Part shown: positions 52,488 through 61,356 of the stretch, in pieces
Layout of the letters: the number at the start of each line of letters is the position of its first letter
Position numbering within the stretch: position 1 is the first letter of the stretch
Source of the DNA: MFD04716-140 sp963703125
Lineage (GTDB): Bacteria > Bacteroidota > Bacteroidia > Flavobacteriales > Flavobacteriaceae
Direction of reading: 5' to 3'
Assembly (NCBI GenBank): GCA_963703125.1
Contig: OY969790.1
Span: 3,596,001-3,660,000 of the forward strand
DNA length: 64,000 nt
Position numbers and translations under genes: made by a program
Notes under the pieces: generated by a model
What the model saw: only the letters and a program-made list of their open reading frames with translations
Database searches by the model: none
What the model was told of the DNA's origin: nothing

Positions 52488-53744
52488 ATCTCAAAATATG
52501 GCGAAACATTAGACCTCGCCTATACCATTTTTTTGGAGGGTTTTGCCGTAAAAATGTACATTGAAACCAAATCGTGCAAAGAAATAGGCCTAGGTTTTGT
52601 CCCGAAAGTATCAGATTGGCGAAAGCATGTTGATTGGGCAGACCTCATAATATTTGATTATACCGGGTATGGCAAAATTTGTGAAGAATTAAGGAGTTCG
52701 GGCAAATTGGTCATTGGTGGTTCTGAATATACCGATCTTTTAGAATTGGATAGGAATTTTGGACATGAACAACTTCAGACACATAAAATAAAGGTATTGC
52801 CATCAATTGAGTTCACCAATTTTCAAGACGCCATTGCTTATGTGCAACAGAATCCAGATGCGTATGTTATAAAACCATCAGGTGAAACCCAGGAATTGAA
52901 GCAACTTCTTTTCGTTGGCCAAGACGATGAAGGATTGGATGTAATTAGGGTAATGAAAGCTTACGAAAAATCGTGGGGCAACAACTTTGGGAATTTTCAA
53001 TTGCAGAAAAAGGTCAAGGGAGTCGAAATTTCTGTGGCAGCTTTCTTTAACGGAGCTCGTTTTTTGCACCCTATCAACATCACCTTTGAGCATAAAAAAC
53101 TATTTCCGAAAGAATTGGGAGTGTCAACAGGTGAAATGGGAACGAGTATGTTCTGGACAAAAGACTCTCCAATATTTGATGCAACCCTCAAGAAATTGGA
53201 GTCTACTTTGGCCCAGAAAAATTTTATTGGCCATATTGATATTAATTGTATTGTGAACGGGAATGGGATATTTCCACTGGAATTTACATCTCGATTTGGG
53301 TATCCACAAATTTTGATACAACGGGCGGGTATCAATGAACCTATGGGTGAATTTTTCTTCAAATTGGCAAAGGGAAAGGATTTTAAGATAAACGTAAAAA
53401 AAGGATTTCAGGTAGGTGTGTTAATGGTTGTTCCGCCTTTTCCGTACGACGATAGGAAAACATTCGAACTTTTTTCAAAAGACGCGGTGGTTATTTTTAA
53501 GAAAGACATGAAGGATGGATTACACCCTATGCATTTAAAAAAGATAAATGAAGAATGGCTCATAACGGGCGATACAGGTATTGCGGTGGTTGTGAGTGGA
53601 ACGGGTCTGACGATGAAGGATGCCCAGAAGAATATGTACAATCGGGTACATAATATTATTGTAAACAACAGTTATTATCGTACTGATATTGGAGATCGAT
53701 GGCATGATGATTCGGATAAATTATGGTCCTGGGGCTTATTATAG
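52467..53744 (+). CDS. ATP-grasp protein, phosphoribosylamine-glycine ligase-like, start codon unclear
   Basis: From TTG 52533 the frame gives 403 residues, but it continues upstream to 52467 and there encodes VLIISKYGETLDLAYTIFLE, the usual N-terminal strand and helix of the PurD-type Rossmann half. No ATG, GTG or TTG occurs in that part after the TAA at 52464-52466. ATP-grasp elements follow: AYVIKPSGE, LQKKVKGVEISVAAFF, and the metal-binding HIDINCIVNGNGIFPLEFT, which align with PurD ATP-grasp. Product could ligate an amino or carboxyl group; not the housekeeping PurD by length and context. The start may be lost or non-canonical. Confidence 0.7.
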   Translation, partial: GPKKVLIISKYGETLDLAYTIFLEGFAVKMYIETKSCKEIGLGFVPKVSDWRKHVDWADLIIFDYTGYGKICEELRSSGKLVIGGSEYTDLLELDRNFGHEQLQTHKIKVLPSIEFTNFQDAIAYVQQNPDAYVIKPSGETQELKQLLFVGQDDEGLDVIRVMKAYEKSWGNNFGNFQLQKKVKGVEISVAAFFNGARFLHPINITFEHKKLFPKELGVSTGEMGTSMFWTKDSPIFDATLKKLESTLAQKNFIGHIDINCIVNGNGIFPLEFTSRFGYPQILIQRAGINEPMGEFFFKLAKGKDFKINVKKGFQVGVLMVVPPFPYDDRKTFELFSKDAVVIFKKDMKDGLHPMHLKKINEEWLITGDTGIAVVVSGTGLTMKDAQKNMYNRVHNIIVNNSYYRTDIGDRWHDDSDKLWSWGLL

Positions 53745-53753
53745 TTAACACTT

Positions 53754-54197
53754 ATGTTTGAGATCCTAGTAAATGCTAAAATATTCTTTGATCTATTGCC
53801 AAAAGATTGGCAGGATTCTATTGTGCCCTATTGGAGAAATTATAGTGAAAGTGCAAAGGTTTATGTCCTGAAAAAAGATGGGGAAATTTGTGCGGGAGGA
53901 ATTGTGTTCAATTCCTTACCTCCAGAAATGGAACATTTTAGGAACGATGCCAATTATTGGTTAAAGCGGTATTATCTTTATATTGGATTTATTTGGGTGC
54001 CTGAAGATAAGCGCAAGCAAAACTACGGGTCTGAATGGTTGTTTAATTTGAAAAGGCAAAACCCAGCTCAAAAATTCTGGTTAACAACTGAAGAAAAGCA
54101 ACTGAAGAGCTTTTATATTAAAAACGGATTTAGATATGAAAAGACACTATTTTATAATGAAATAGAGGAGGACCTGTTCCTATACGATGCTGTTTAG
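53754..54197 (+). CDS. GNAT family N-acetyltransferase
   Basis: 147 residues. GNAT pattern: strand YVLKKDGEICAGGIVFN, LYIGFIWVPEDKRKQNYGSE (degenerate Q/RxxGxG, QNYGS), then LTTEEKQLKSFYIKNGFR. Nine bases after the ATP-grasp gene, so likely cotranscribed and possibly acting on the same product. Confidence 0.8.
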   Translation: MFEILVNAKIFFDLLPKDWQDSIVPYWRNYSESAKVYVLKKDGEICAGGIVFNSLPPEMEHFRNDANYWLKRYYLYIGFIWVPEDKRKQNYGSEWLFNLKRQNPAQKFWLTTEEKQLKSFYIKNGFRYEKTLFYNEIEEDLFLYDAV

Positions 54198-54314
54198 CCA
54201 AAGTGAGGATCATTCCAAATACTGAATTCGAGACTTGAAAAGAGCGCTTTTATGGCGAAAATAAACCTAAATAGCACTTATGTCCATTAAAGTAAAATGA
54301 TTACTTTAATAGAC

Positions 54315-55001
54315 ATGAAAAATATGCTGTTCATCATTATTATAATCACTGCAGTTGCATGTAATGATTCAAAGTCTGGTAAATCCCTGTTTAACGGAAA
54401 AGATTTGGAAGGTTGGCATATTGATATACCAGAAATGGATACTATTCCCGGAACTATAAATCCGTTTATTGTAAGAGATGGTATGCTGGTAAGTTTAGGG
54501 ACACCACAAGGTCATCTCATTACGGACGGCAATTATCGGGATTTTAGATTGGAAGTGGAATATCGTTTTGCAGGAGAACCTGGAAATTGTGGGGTTTTGG
54601 TTTTTGCCTCCACCCCTAGGTCTTTATATAAAATGTTCCCAAAATCCATAGAGGTTCAAATGATGTATGAAAACGCCGGGGATTTTTGGTGCATTGTTGA
54701 GGATATTGCTACCGATGATATGATTGCCCGTCGTGAACCGGAAGAGGAATGGGGAATTACGGAAGGTAAGAAAAGAAGAATTTTAAATCTTACCGATAAT
54801 TCAGAAAAGCCATTGGGTGAGTGGAACAAAATGACGATTGAAGCACTCAACAACCAAATAAAAGTATGGGTAAATGGTGATTTAGTGAATTATGGATATA
54901 ACGCGACGGCGAACCATGGTCAAATAGCGTTGCAAGCAGAAGGAGCCGAAGTAGAATTTCGTAAAGTTTGGTTGACACCCATCACAGAACTCACCAATTG
55001 A
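54315..55001 (+). CDS. DUF1080 (3-keto-disaccharide hydrolase-like) lipoprotein
   Basis: 228 residues from ATG 54315 (54297 also possible); lipobox VACN (Cys ~16). A single DUF1080/LamG-like domain: SLFNGKDLEGWHIDI, DFRLEVEYRFAGEPGNCGVL, SIEVQMMYENAGDFW, ITELTN end. DUF1080 proteins are reported as 3-keto-disaccharide hydrolases in Bacteroidota, which fits the GMC/Gfo genes upstream. Catalytic residues are not certain from sequence alone. Confidence 0.85.
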   Translation: MKNMLFIIIIITAVACNDSKSGKSLFNGKDLEGWHIDIPEMDTIPGTINPFIVRDGMLVSLGTPQGHLITDGNYRDFRLEVEYRFAGEPGNCGVLVFASTPRSLYKMFPKSIEVQMMYENAGDFWCIVEDIATDDMIARREPEEEWGITEGKKRRILNLTDNSEKPLGEWNKMTIEALNNQIKVWVNGDLVNYGYNATANHGQIALQAEGAEVEFRKVWLTPITELTN

Positions 55002-55024
55002 TCCAGTGTTTCCCTTGACCTAAA

Positions 55025-56020
55025 TTATATTTTTACAATCATCTTTCCTGTGTTGGCTCCTTTGAATAAACCAATTAGCGCATTTGGGATATTTTCAAAT
55101 CCCTCTTGAATGGTTTCCGTGGATTTAAGAATTCCGTCTTTATACCATTGTGTTAATTTGGCCAGTGCTTCCGGGTATTTCTCTTCATAATCAAATATGA
55201 TAAACCCCTGCATCAAGGCCCTTTTACGAATCAGAAATGTATGTACGGGAAGACTTTTTGGCAAAGAAGTTTCATTATATACGGAAATGGCCCCACATTG
55301 AATCGTGCGTGCATAGGTATTGATATTAAAAAGAACCGCATCGGAAATAGGCCCACCAACATTATCAAAATAGATATCCACTCCATCCGGACAAGCTGAT
55401 TTTATGGCTTCGACCATATTGAAAGATTCTTTGTAATTGATGGCACCATCAAAACCATATTCCGAAACCAACATTTCCACCTTCTCTGCAGTACCGGCAA
55501 TACCGACTACATGTAGCCCTAAGAGTTTACCTATTTGCCCCACAATACTTCCTACTGCGCCCGCAGCTCCCGAGACCAGCAATGTTTCTCCTTTTTTAGG
55601 CTTTCCAATTTCAATTAATCCCAAATAGGCAGTAAGTCCGGTAATTCCCAAAACTCCAAGATAGGAGGTAAGCGGAGCTATTTTGGAATCGATTTTCATA
55701 AGGCCTTCTCCTTTTGAAACTTGCATTTCTTTCCATTCCAATAGGCCACTTACAAAACCCCCAAGTTCAAAATTAGGATGCTTAGATTCAACAATTTCTG
55801 CAATAATTCCAGATTTTAGGGGCTTATTTAGCTCGAAAGGGGGAATATATGATTCTACATCGTTCATTCGACCTCGCAAATAAGGATCAACGGATACATA
55901 TAGTGTTTTAAGTAAAACCTCCCCGGTTCTTATCTCTGGTTTTTGCTCCGAAATGATTTTGAAATCTGTCAGTTTTGGCAAACCAATGGGTCTTTTATGT
56001 AGTAATATGGCTTTATTCAT
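55025..56020 (-). CDS. NADP-dependent oxidoreductase, medium-chain (MDR) LTB4/CurA type
   Basis: 331 residues. The zinc-free MDR family of enoyl/quinone reductases: HKRPIGLPKLTDFKI, VSVDPYLRGRMND, GEGLMKIDS, ALGITGLTAYLGL-like VLGITGLTAYLGL, Rossmann SGAAGAVGSIVGQIGKLLG, and NVGGPISDAVL. Reduces an activated alkene with NADPH in the cytoplasm. It may be the tail of the carbohydrate operon or separate (90-base gap). Confidence 0.88.
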   Translation of the reverse strand: MNKAILLHKRPIGLPKLTDFKIISEQKPEIRTGEVLLKTLYVSVDPYLRGRMNDVESYIPPFELNKPLKSGIIAEIVESKHPNFELGGFVSGLLEWKEMQVSKGEGLMKIDSKIAPLTSYLGVLGITGLTAYLGLIEIGKPKKGETLLVSGAAGAVGSIVGQIGKLLGLHVVGIAGTAEKVEMLVSEYGFDGAINYKESFNMVEAIKSACPDGVDIYFDNVGGPISDAVLFNINTYARTIQCGAISVYNETSLPKSLPVHTFLIRKRALMQGFIIFDYEEKYPEALAKLTQWYKDGILKSTETIQEGFENIPNALIGLFKGANTGKMIVKI

Positions 56021-56110
56021 TTACTTTTTTTTGGTACAGTTAAGACCGTAGGATAAAGTAATGCCCAATATGGGCTTTCAATTAAACTCTCCAATCAAAA
56101 TATAGCACTT

Positions 56111-57004
56111 CTATTGGAAGTCGGGCCAATAGTGCATAATTTTTTTTCTAAGAAAAGATACGCTACGCTCCAGTTGATCCATACCATCTACGCCATCTTC
56201 AATACTGATCCAGCCATCGAAACCCACGCGCCTTAATTCTGCGAAAATTGCATCATAGTCATTAAGTCCCTTGCCAATTTCCCCATGCCTCAATCTTTTG
56301 GCATAACCCAAAGCGCCACCTTCTTCTTTGCGCAGATCTTCAATGGTCCCTTCAATCAAGTATCGATCACTCGCATGCATGGTAACCACCCGATCGGAGA
56401 TGCGGTACAACAACTCCAATGGGTCTTCCCCGGCCAAAAAAGTATTGCTAGGGTCATAATTGACCCCAAAATTAGGATGGTCAATTTTAGCTACCAGTTT
56501 ACAAAAGACATCCATTTGTTGGGCAAATTCCGGGTATTCCCAGAAATCATCTTTATAATGATTCTCTAGAATTAGTGTAATCCCTAGTTCTTGTGCCGTC
56601 GGCAAACAGGCTTTAATACATTCAGCAGCTAAGTCAACTCCCCGGTCGATCGTGAGTTCTGGACGCCGTTGGCCAGATAACACCCTACAGTAGGAACCTC
56701 CTAAAACATGGGTCATTTTAATCCATTTCAATTGCTTATCAATTTCATTCTGACGAAATGCAGGGTCTGGATGTGTAAAATCAGGTGAACAGCAAAGCAT
56801 TGGAATCACTTTTCCTTTTGATTCTACTTCATGTCGAAAAGTAGGCCAGTTTTCCTCATCTGCCATTTCCAGAAATCCGGCATACCATTCCAATCCGTCT
56901 ATTTCTAGTTCACTAGCTAATTTTATCCACTCGGATATCTTCATGGTTCCATCCTTACATAAGGCTTGCATAAATGCTTTTGGAAATACGGCTAATTTTG
57001 GCAT
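56111..57004 (-). CDS. Sugar phosphate isomerase/epimerase family protein (TIM barrel)
   Basis: 297 residues of the AP-endonuclease-2/xylose-isomerase-like fold. Metal-site residues are visible as the glutamate in LILENHYKDDFWEYP, the aspartate in NYDPSNTFLAGEDP and the final glutamate in ISIEDGVDGM; catalytic histidines in VVTMHASDRYL. Typical of isomerases for ketoses or hydroxy acids. Last of the minus-strand operon running from 59552. Confidence 0.88.
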   Translation of the reverse strand: MPKLAVFPKAFMQALCKDGTMKISEWIKLASELEIDGLEWYAGFLEMADEENWPTFRHEVESKGKVIPMLCCSPDFTHPDPAFRQNEIDKQLKWIKMTHVLGGSYCRVLSGQRRPELTIDRGVDLAAECIKACLPTAQELGITLILENHYKDDFWEYPEFAQQMDVFCKLVAKIDHPNFGVNYDPSNTFLAGEDPLELLYRISDRVVTMHASDRYLIEGTIEDLRKEEGGALGYAKRLRHGEIGKGLNDYDAIFAELRRVGFDGWISIEDGVDGMDQLERSVSFLRKKIMHYWPDFQ

Positions 57005-57042
57005 TGAGTACTATTAGGTTAGTAGTTGAAAATAAGATGCCT

Positions 57043-57816
57043 TTATTTTGGTGGATTTCGCCCTATCATCGGAAATTGCTCTACTTCAATAATTTGACCA
57101 CTAATAGGCCCACTTTCGTCCGAAAGAAGATAAACTGCAGCAGCAGCTATTTCCTCTGGCTTAAAAATACGTTTTGCAGGGGCAAAGGTGTTTGGTAGCT
57201 TTTCATACCAATCCTCATCTTTTCCATGTTCTCTTTGATTGATCACTTCATGTTCGGTCAAAACCCATCCAGGATTAATTTGGTTCACCCGCACGCCATA
57301 ATCCCTAAAAAGACTGTCGCCAAGGTTTCTGCTAAGGGTCATCAATGCACCTTTGGAAATGCTGTAAGCCAATAAATTGGGCTCACCACTCCAGGAGTTA
57401 ATGGAGCCAATATTCACGACACAGCCTTTATTTTTTGATAAATAGGGTAGGGCAGCCTGAATGATTGCGAAGGGAGCCACTGTATTAACGGCCAGCATAC
57501 GCTGCAGATATGGAATCGTCGTACTTGTTATATTTGAAGAAGCTATAATTGCGGCATTGTTAACCACAGCATCCAGTCTTCCGAAAAAATCATGAGCCTT
57601 TTTTGCCAAGGCTTCAGGAGCGTTCTCATCGGTAATATCTATAGTTAGGTAAGTACTATCGTCTCTCCCCAATTCATTGAATAGGGCCAGACCTAATTGT
57701 TCATCCAATCCATTAAGAACCACTTTGGCACCTTCTTTTATACAACTTCTGGCTATTGCCTTGCCAATTCCCGTATAACTACCAGTTACTAGAATTACCT
57801 TATTGGCTAATCTCAT
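57043..57816 (-). CDS. SDR family oxidoreductase
   Basis: 257 residues. VTGSYTGIGKAIARS (NAD(P) motif), NNAAIIASSN, catalytic serine in IGSINSWSG and YSISKGAL (Tyr and Lys). An NADP-like or NAD-like preference is not decided by sequence. Five bases separate it from the alcohol-dehydrogenase-like gene, 38 from the isomerase gene. Probably oxidises or reduces a sugar or polyol in the same pathway. Confidence 0.9.
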   Translation of the reverse strand: MRLANKVILVTGSYTGIGKAIARSCIKEGAKVVLNGLDEQLGLALFNELGRDDSTYLTIDITDENAPEALAKKAHDFFGRLDAVVNNAAIIASSNITSTTIPYLQRMLAVNTVAPFAIIQAALPYLSKNKGCVVNIGSINSWSGEPNLLAYSISKGALMTLSRNLGDSLFRDYGVRVNQINPGWVLTEHEVINQREHGKDEDWYEKLPNTFAPAKRIFKPEEIAAAAVYLLSDESGPISGQIIEVEQFPMIGRNPPK

Positions 57817-57821
57817 TTTAC

Positions 57822-58847
57822 CTAATTTGGTTTTAATACACTTTTCACGACTTTGCCAGAATGCATTTGTTCAAAGGCCTCGTGCCAATTTGTTAACGCC
57901 CAAACCCCGCCAATAATGGGTTTTACATCTAATTTTCCAGAGGCCAATAAAAAAAGAACCTTTTCCCATATAGGCCAATTATGACTAAAACTACCTTGTA
58001 ATCGTACATTTTTTTGAACCAATGGATCTAGGGAGAAATTCAATGGTTTTGGACCCCAGCCTACCTTCGTAATTTGGCCGTTTGGTCTCACATGCTGTAA
58101 GGCCATTTGTAGTGTAGCGCTAACACCTGCGGCATCGATCACGCAATCAACTCCGAGTCCGTCATATTTCTTAGACCATTCTGTTGCATCCCCAATAAGT
58201 GCCTCACAACCATATTGTTTGGCTATTTCCAATCGATTACGATCTGATTCCAATCCTACAACGGCGACTTCTGCTCCACACAATTTCGCCATTGCAGCGC
58301 ATAAAATACCAATTGTTCCCGGTCCGATGACTAGAACACGGTCTCCGGGATTAATGTCCGAATTCACAACTACTGAATTGTAAGCCACCGAACAAGGTTC
58401 AGCTAAACAAGCCTGTTCAAATGGTAGATTTTCAGGAACTTTATGCAAGCATCTTGCGGGAACCCTGACAAAGCGGGTCATGGCACCATTAACACCATAG
58501 CCAAAACCTTTTCGTGTTGGATCAAGATTATATAACCCTTGTCTGGACATAGGGTTATTTACATCTATTACAGCTGCGGTTTCACTTACCACACGAGCGC
58601 CTTCGTGCCATCCATTTACATTTTTTCCCAATTCCACAATATGACCTCCAAATTCATGTCCAAGAACTACAGGATAATTCACGGGCCAGCTGTGATCAGA
58701 GGTCCATTGGTGTAGATCGCTACCACAAACGCCCACATTGGCAACCTCAAGAAGCACGTCGTCGTCACCAATTATAGGTTTTTCTATTTCCCTTAGTTCA
58801 ACGCTTCCCTTTTCCGGGGCAAAATTTACTACTGCAACTGATTTCAT
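57822..58847 (-). CDS. Medium-chain alcohol/sugar dehydrogenase, structural-zinc cysteines absent
   Basis: 341 residues. Catalytic zinc ligands are visible in VGVCGSDLHQW (Cys) and LGHEFGGHI (His/Glu); Rossmann motif VLVIGPGTIGILCAAM, then the NAD-binding acidic residue in VGLESDRN. The stretch where sorbitol/threonine dehydrogenases carry the four-cysteine structural zinc site reads VNNPMSRQGLYNLDPTRK and has none. Likely a polyol or keto-sugar dehydrogenase. Overlap-free spacing of 12 bases to the HUMPS gene. Confidence 0.88.
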   Translation of the reverse strand: MKSVAVVNFAPEKGSVELREIEKPIIGDDDVLLEVANVGVCGSDLHQWTSDHSWPVNYPVVLGHEFGGHIVELGKNVNGWHEGARVVSETAAVIDVNNPMSRQGLYNLDPTRKGFGYGVNGAMTRFVRVPARCLHKVPENLPFEQACLAEPCSVAYNSVVVNSDINPGDRVLVIGPGTIGILCAAMAKLCGAEVAVVGLESDRNRLEIAKQYGCEALIGDATEWSKKYDGLGVDCVIDAAGVSATLQMALQHVRPNGQITKVGWGPKPLNFSLDPLVQKNVRLQGSFSHNWPIWEKVLFLLASGKLDVKPIIGGVWALTNWHEAFEQMHSGKVVKSVLKPN

Positions 58848-58859
58848 AACGGACTTAAA

Positions 58860-59552
58860 TTATAGTTCGCCATAGGCGTGAATTTTTTGACAGATCAGCC
58901 GAAGAGAGCTTTCCAAATTGCCATCCGCCGTTTTAAAGGAATCGGCATCAATGGTCAAAGGAGCACCTAAAACGACAAGAGGGGCTCCAAATTCCGGACA
59001 TCGAATGGCTTGCTCCAAAGAGAGTCCACCAACTGCCTGTACTGGAATTTTTACGGCATTGACAACTTCCCGTAATTGATCTAGCGGACTTGGCATGGGT
59101 TTTCCTTGTGCTGCGATACCCCGTCGCTCATCATAACCAATATGGTGCACAATATAATCGCAACCCAAATCTTCCAGCCATTTGGCACCTTCTACCATAT
59201 CTGGACATCCCAAATTATCTCCCATCACTTTCACTCCAAAATCCTTTCCCGCCTGCACAACTACCTTAATGGTTTCGGCATGTGCACGCGCCATTACGAC
59301 CACATGTGTTGCGCCAGCTTTTGCCATCATCTCCGCTTCAAGGTATCCACCATCCATAGTTTTAAGATCGGCTACAATAGGAATGGTCGGGAAGGCTTCC
59401 CTAAGTTTTCTAACTCCGTGTAGGCCTTCCGCAAGAATAAGGGGAGTGCCAGCTTCTATCCAGTCAACGCCGGCCCGCAGAGCCATTGCGGCGGTTTCCA
59501 AAGCTTCATCAATATTGGTTAAATCAAGGGAAATCTGTACGATTGGCTTCAT
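58860..59552 (-). CDS. HUMPS/OMPDC-superfamily protein (3-hexulose-6-phosphate synthase or 3-keto-L-gulonate-6-phosphate decarboxylase-like)
   Basis: 230 residues. The superfamily motif DxKxxD is in VADLKTMDGG, with upstream strand VDWIEAGTPLILAEG and downstream HHIGYDERRG; GAPLVVLGAPLT is the phosphate-binding end. The acidic/lysine motif marks an enediolate-type catalyst acting on a 6-phosphosugar. First gene of the minus-strand operon; no kinase or hexulose-isomerase partner is next to it, so the substrate is uncertain. Confidence 0.85.
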   Translation of the reverse strand: MKPIVQISLDLTNIDEALETAAMALRAGVDWIEAGTPLILAEGLHGVRKLREAFPTIPIVADLKTMDGGYLEAEMMAKAGATHVVVMARAHAETIKVVVQAGKDFGVKVMGDNLGCPDMVEGAKWLEDLGCDYIVHHIGYDERRGIAAQGKPMPSPLDQLREVVNAVKIPVQAVGGLSLEQAIRCPEFGAPLVVLGAPLTIDADSFKTADGNLESSLRLICQKIHAYGEL

Positions 59553-59676
59553 TCTTTAAATATAGAAAATTAAGTATTGACAAAAATAGGGCTGGTCAAA
59601 TTAAAAGATTGAAAATAATTACTCTAATTACTATGGAATATTTGCCCTCGACAAATTGGTAAATTCTTATCTGAAG

Positions 59677-60264
59677 CTACATGAAATTTAATTCATCTAC
59701 TTTTTTGACCATCCCAGGTTCTAGACCAGAAAAGGTTACGCTTCCTATGCGAACCCTAACAAGCCTAAGGGTCGGAAACCCTACCGATGCAGTCATTTTC
59801 CGAACTTGTCTAAACTTACCCTCGGTTAATATAATGCTGATCCAAGAATTGGGTCTGTGTCCCCCAAGGCGTATTTTAGAATCTGCGGTGGGTAGGGTGG
59901 GGGCCGATTCTATTTTTTTTACAATCGCCCTGGTACGATATTTTGCACCTTTTAACCCAATTTCTACACCTGTTTCCAATTGTTGGATCGCCACTGCGGT
60001 AATTTCACCATCCAATTGTGCATAATACTCTTTTTCAATTCCCGAGCGGTTAATGCTATCACTTAGTTTTCCGTCCGAAGTAAGAAAAAGTAAGCCTTCC
60101 GACTTCTCATCCAATCGACCTACAGCCATGACTCCTTCGGGAAACTCATAAAGTTCAGAAAGAAATCGTTTCGATTTTGCCTCCTTGTGATTGTTTGAAG
60201 TCAACTGGCTTAGAAAACCATAGGGCTTGTACACTATAAAATTAACGGATTGGATCGGGCACAT
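59677..60264 (-). CDS. rluE: Pseudouridine synthase, RsuA/RluE family
   Basis: 195 residues from ATG 60264; the frame is open to 60321 but the extra 19 residues do not resemble the family. Fold motifs: NFIVYKPYGFLSQL, GVMAVGRLDEKSEGLLFLTSDG (catalytic aspartate in RLD), KEYYAQLDG, KFRQVRKMTASVGFPTLRLVRV. Modifies uridine in rRNA. Assignment to RluE is by similarity of length and lack of S4 domain. Confidence 0.88.
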   Translation of the reverse strand: MCPIQSVNFIVYKPYGFLSQLTSNNHKEAKSKRFLSELYEFPEGVMAVGRLDEKSEGLLFLTSDGKLSDSINRSGIEKEYYAQLDGEITAVAIQQLETGVEIGLKGAKYRTRAIVKKIESAPTLPTADSKIRLGGHRPNSWISIILTEGKFRQVRKMTASVGFPTLRLVRVRIGSVTFSGLEPGMVKKVDELNFM

Positions 60265-60505
60265 TGCAGATGTTCGGTTAGATTTAGTCCGATAAATATA
60301 GGAATTAATGAAAGGATTCAAGAGAGGTGCATTGGTGGCTCTTCAAGATAAATTCTTTGTGTTCGAACCCATTGTAATGAAATGTAAAATCTGCCCTAAC
60401 AAAACGTTAAAGTACTGGTTCTATATATTTTAGAACGCAATTAAAGGTTTACTTTGTATAGATATTTAAGACCTACTGCAATGAACCCCCTAAAATCTAA
60501 ACACT

Positions 60506-60826
60506 ATGGAAATTTTGACAAGAACCGCTGAAAAAAATACCTTGGTACTTCGATTGGAAAGAAACCAAAGGGAAGTAGGACAGTTAAAGAATAAATTGAA
60601 CTCGTACATTTGTGAACCGAAAACGTACGGTTTATTTGAAAGAATTGAATCGCTGCGAAATGCGTTGGAGAGTTTGAATAAATCAAACAGCGAGATGATA
60701 CAGGCCTTAAAAGGCAAAAAGAAATCCGTAGAGGAGTATGTGGATCGGGTAAAGCTGCAATTGAAGGAGTTTCACGAGCTTCAACAGGGGGTTGCGGATT
60801 ACGTTAGATGGGTACGCAATACCTAA
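60506..60826 (+). CDS. Small coiled-coil protein of unknown function
   Basis: 106 residues, almost wholly helical with heptad-like leucines (VLRLERNQREVGQLKNKLN, SLRNALESLNKSNSEMIQ). No signal peptide or membrane segment. Single gene ended by a strong terminator. Possibly a structural or stress-related protein; function unknown. Confidence 0.6.
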   Translation: MEILTRTAEKNTLVLRLERNQREVGQLKNKLNSYICEPKTYGLFERIESLRNALESLNKSNSEMIQALKGKKKSVEEYVDRVKLQLKEFHELQQGVADYVRWVRNT

Positions 60827-60843
60827 TGGATCCAAAAAAAAAT

Positions 60844-60881
60844 AAAAAAAACCTGACCATCTGAATGGTCAGGTTTTTTTT
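60844..60881. terminator. Strong bidirectional terminator
   Basis: AAAAAAAACCTGACCAT and its complement form a 17-base-pair stem with a 4-base loop, between convergent genes. Confidence 0.9.
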
Positions 60882-60906
60882 AGGAATTTCAATAGGTTGC
60901 TTGCTA

Positions 60907-61356
60907 TTAATAGGGCACTTGGTTAGAGTTAGACCCGATGTTCGCAGTCGCAATTACTGTTGGGTCCGTGGCACTTTGTTGAATGCTTATATGCCCATCC
61001 AATATTAACAATCCATCGAACGTTATTGAAGGGCCATTGTCTAATTTAGAGACTACAGTATGGCTAACAGAACATTCGCAAGCCTTCAATGTCAGTGCAA
61101 CTGGGCCTCCCTCGGCAGCGGAATTATATCGAATAAACGCTGGGTGAGTGGAAGTTGATGAGCCTGTCAATTCAATGAGTACTTCGGTGGCCTTGTTGCT
61201 ATCTTCGGTAAAGGTGGCCGTACCAATACTTTGACCATTGGTATCAACGATATCATAGTCAACACGACTAAGTATGACACTTGATACATCGTCCTTTGAA
61301 CAACCGGAGATGATAACCGTGAGACATGCTAGGATTAATAAGGAGGAACGTTTCAT
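60907..61356 (-). CDS. Lipoprotein of unknown function
   Basis: 149 residues. Lipobox IISGC (Cys ~19), then a beta-rich domain (IGTATFTEDSNKATEVLIEL, THPAFIRYNSAAEGG, CECSVSHTV). Layout is reminiscent of CHRD-like or Cu/Zn-superoxide-dismutase-like sandwiches, but no metal ligands are evident. Function unknown. Confidence 0.65.
   Translation of the reverse strand: MKRSSLLILACLTVIISGCSKDDVSSVILSRVDYDIVDTNGQSIGTATFTEDSNKATEVLIELTGSSTSTHPAFIRYNSAAEGGPVALTLKACECSVSHTVVSKLDNGPSITFDGLLILDGHISIQQSATDPTVIATANIGSNSNQVPY

Noticed and set aside
52467..52532. Assigning TTG 52533 as a certain start for the ATP-grasp gene
   Set aside because: The frame upstream continues to look coding, so the TTG is probably internal.
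60350..60380. GTTCGAACCC resembling a tRNA T-arm
   Set aside because: No cloverleaf or acceptor pairing around it was found.
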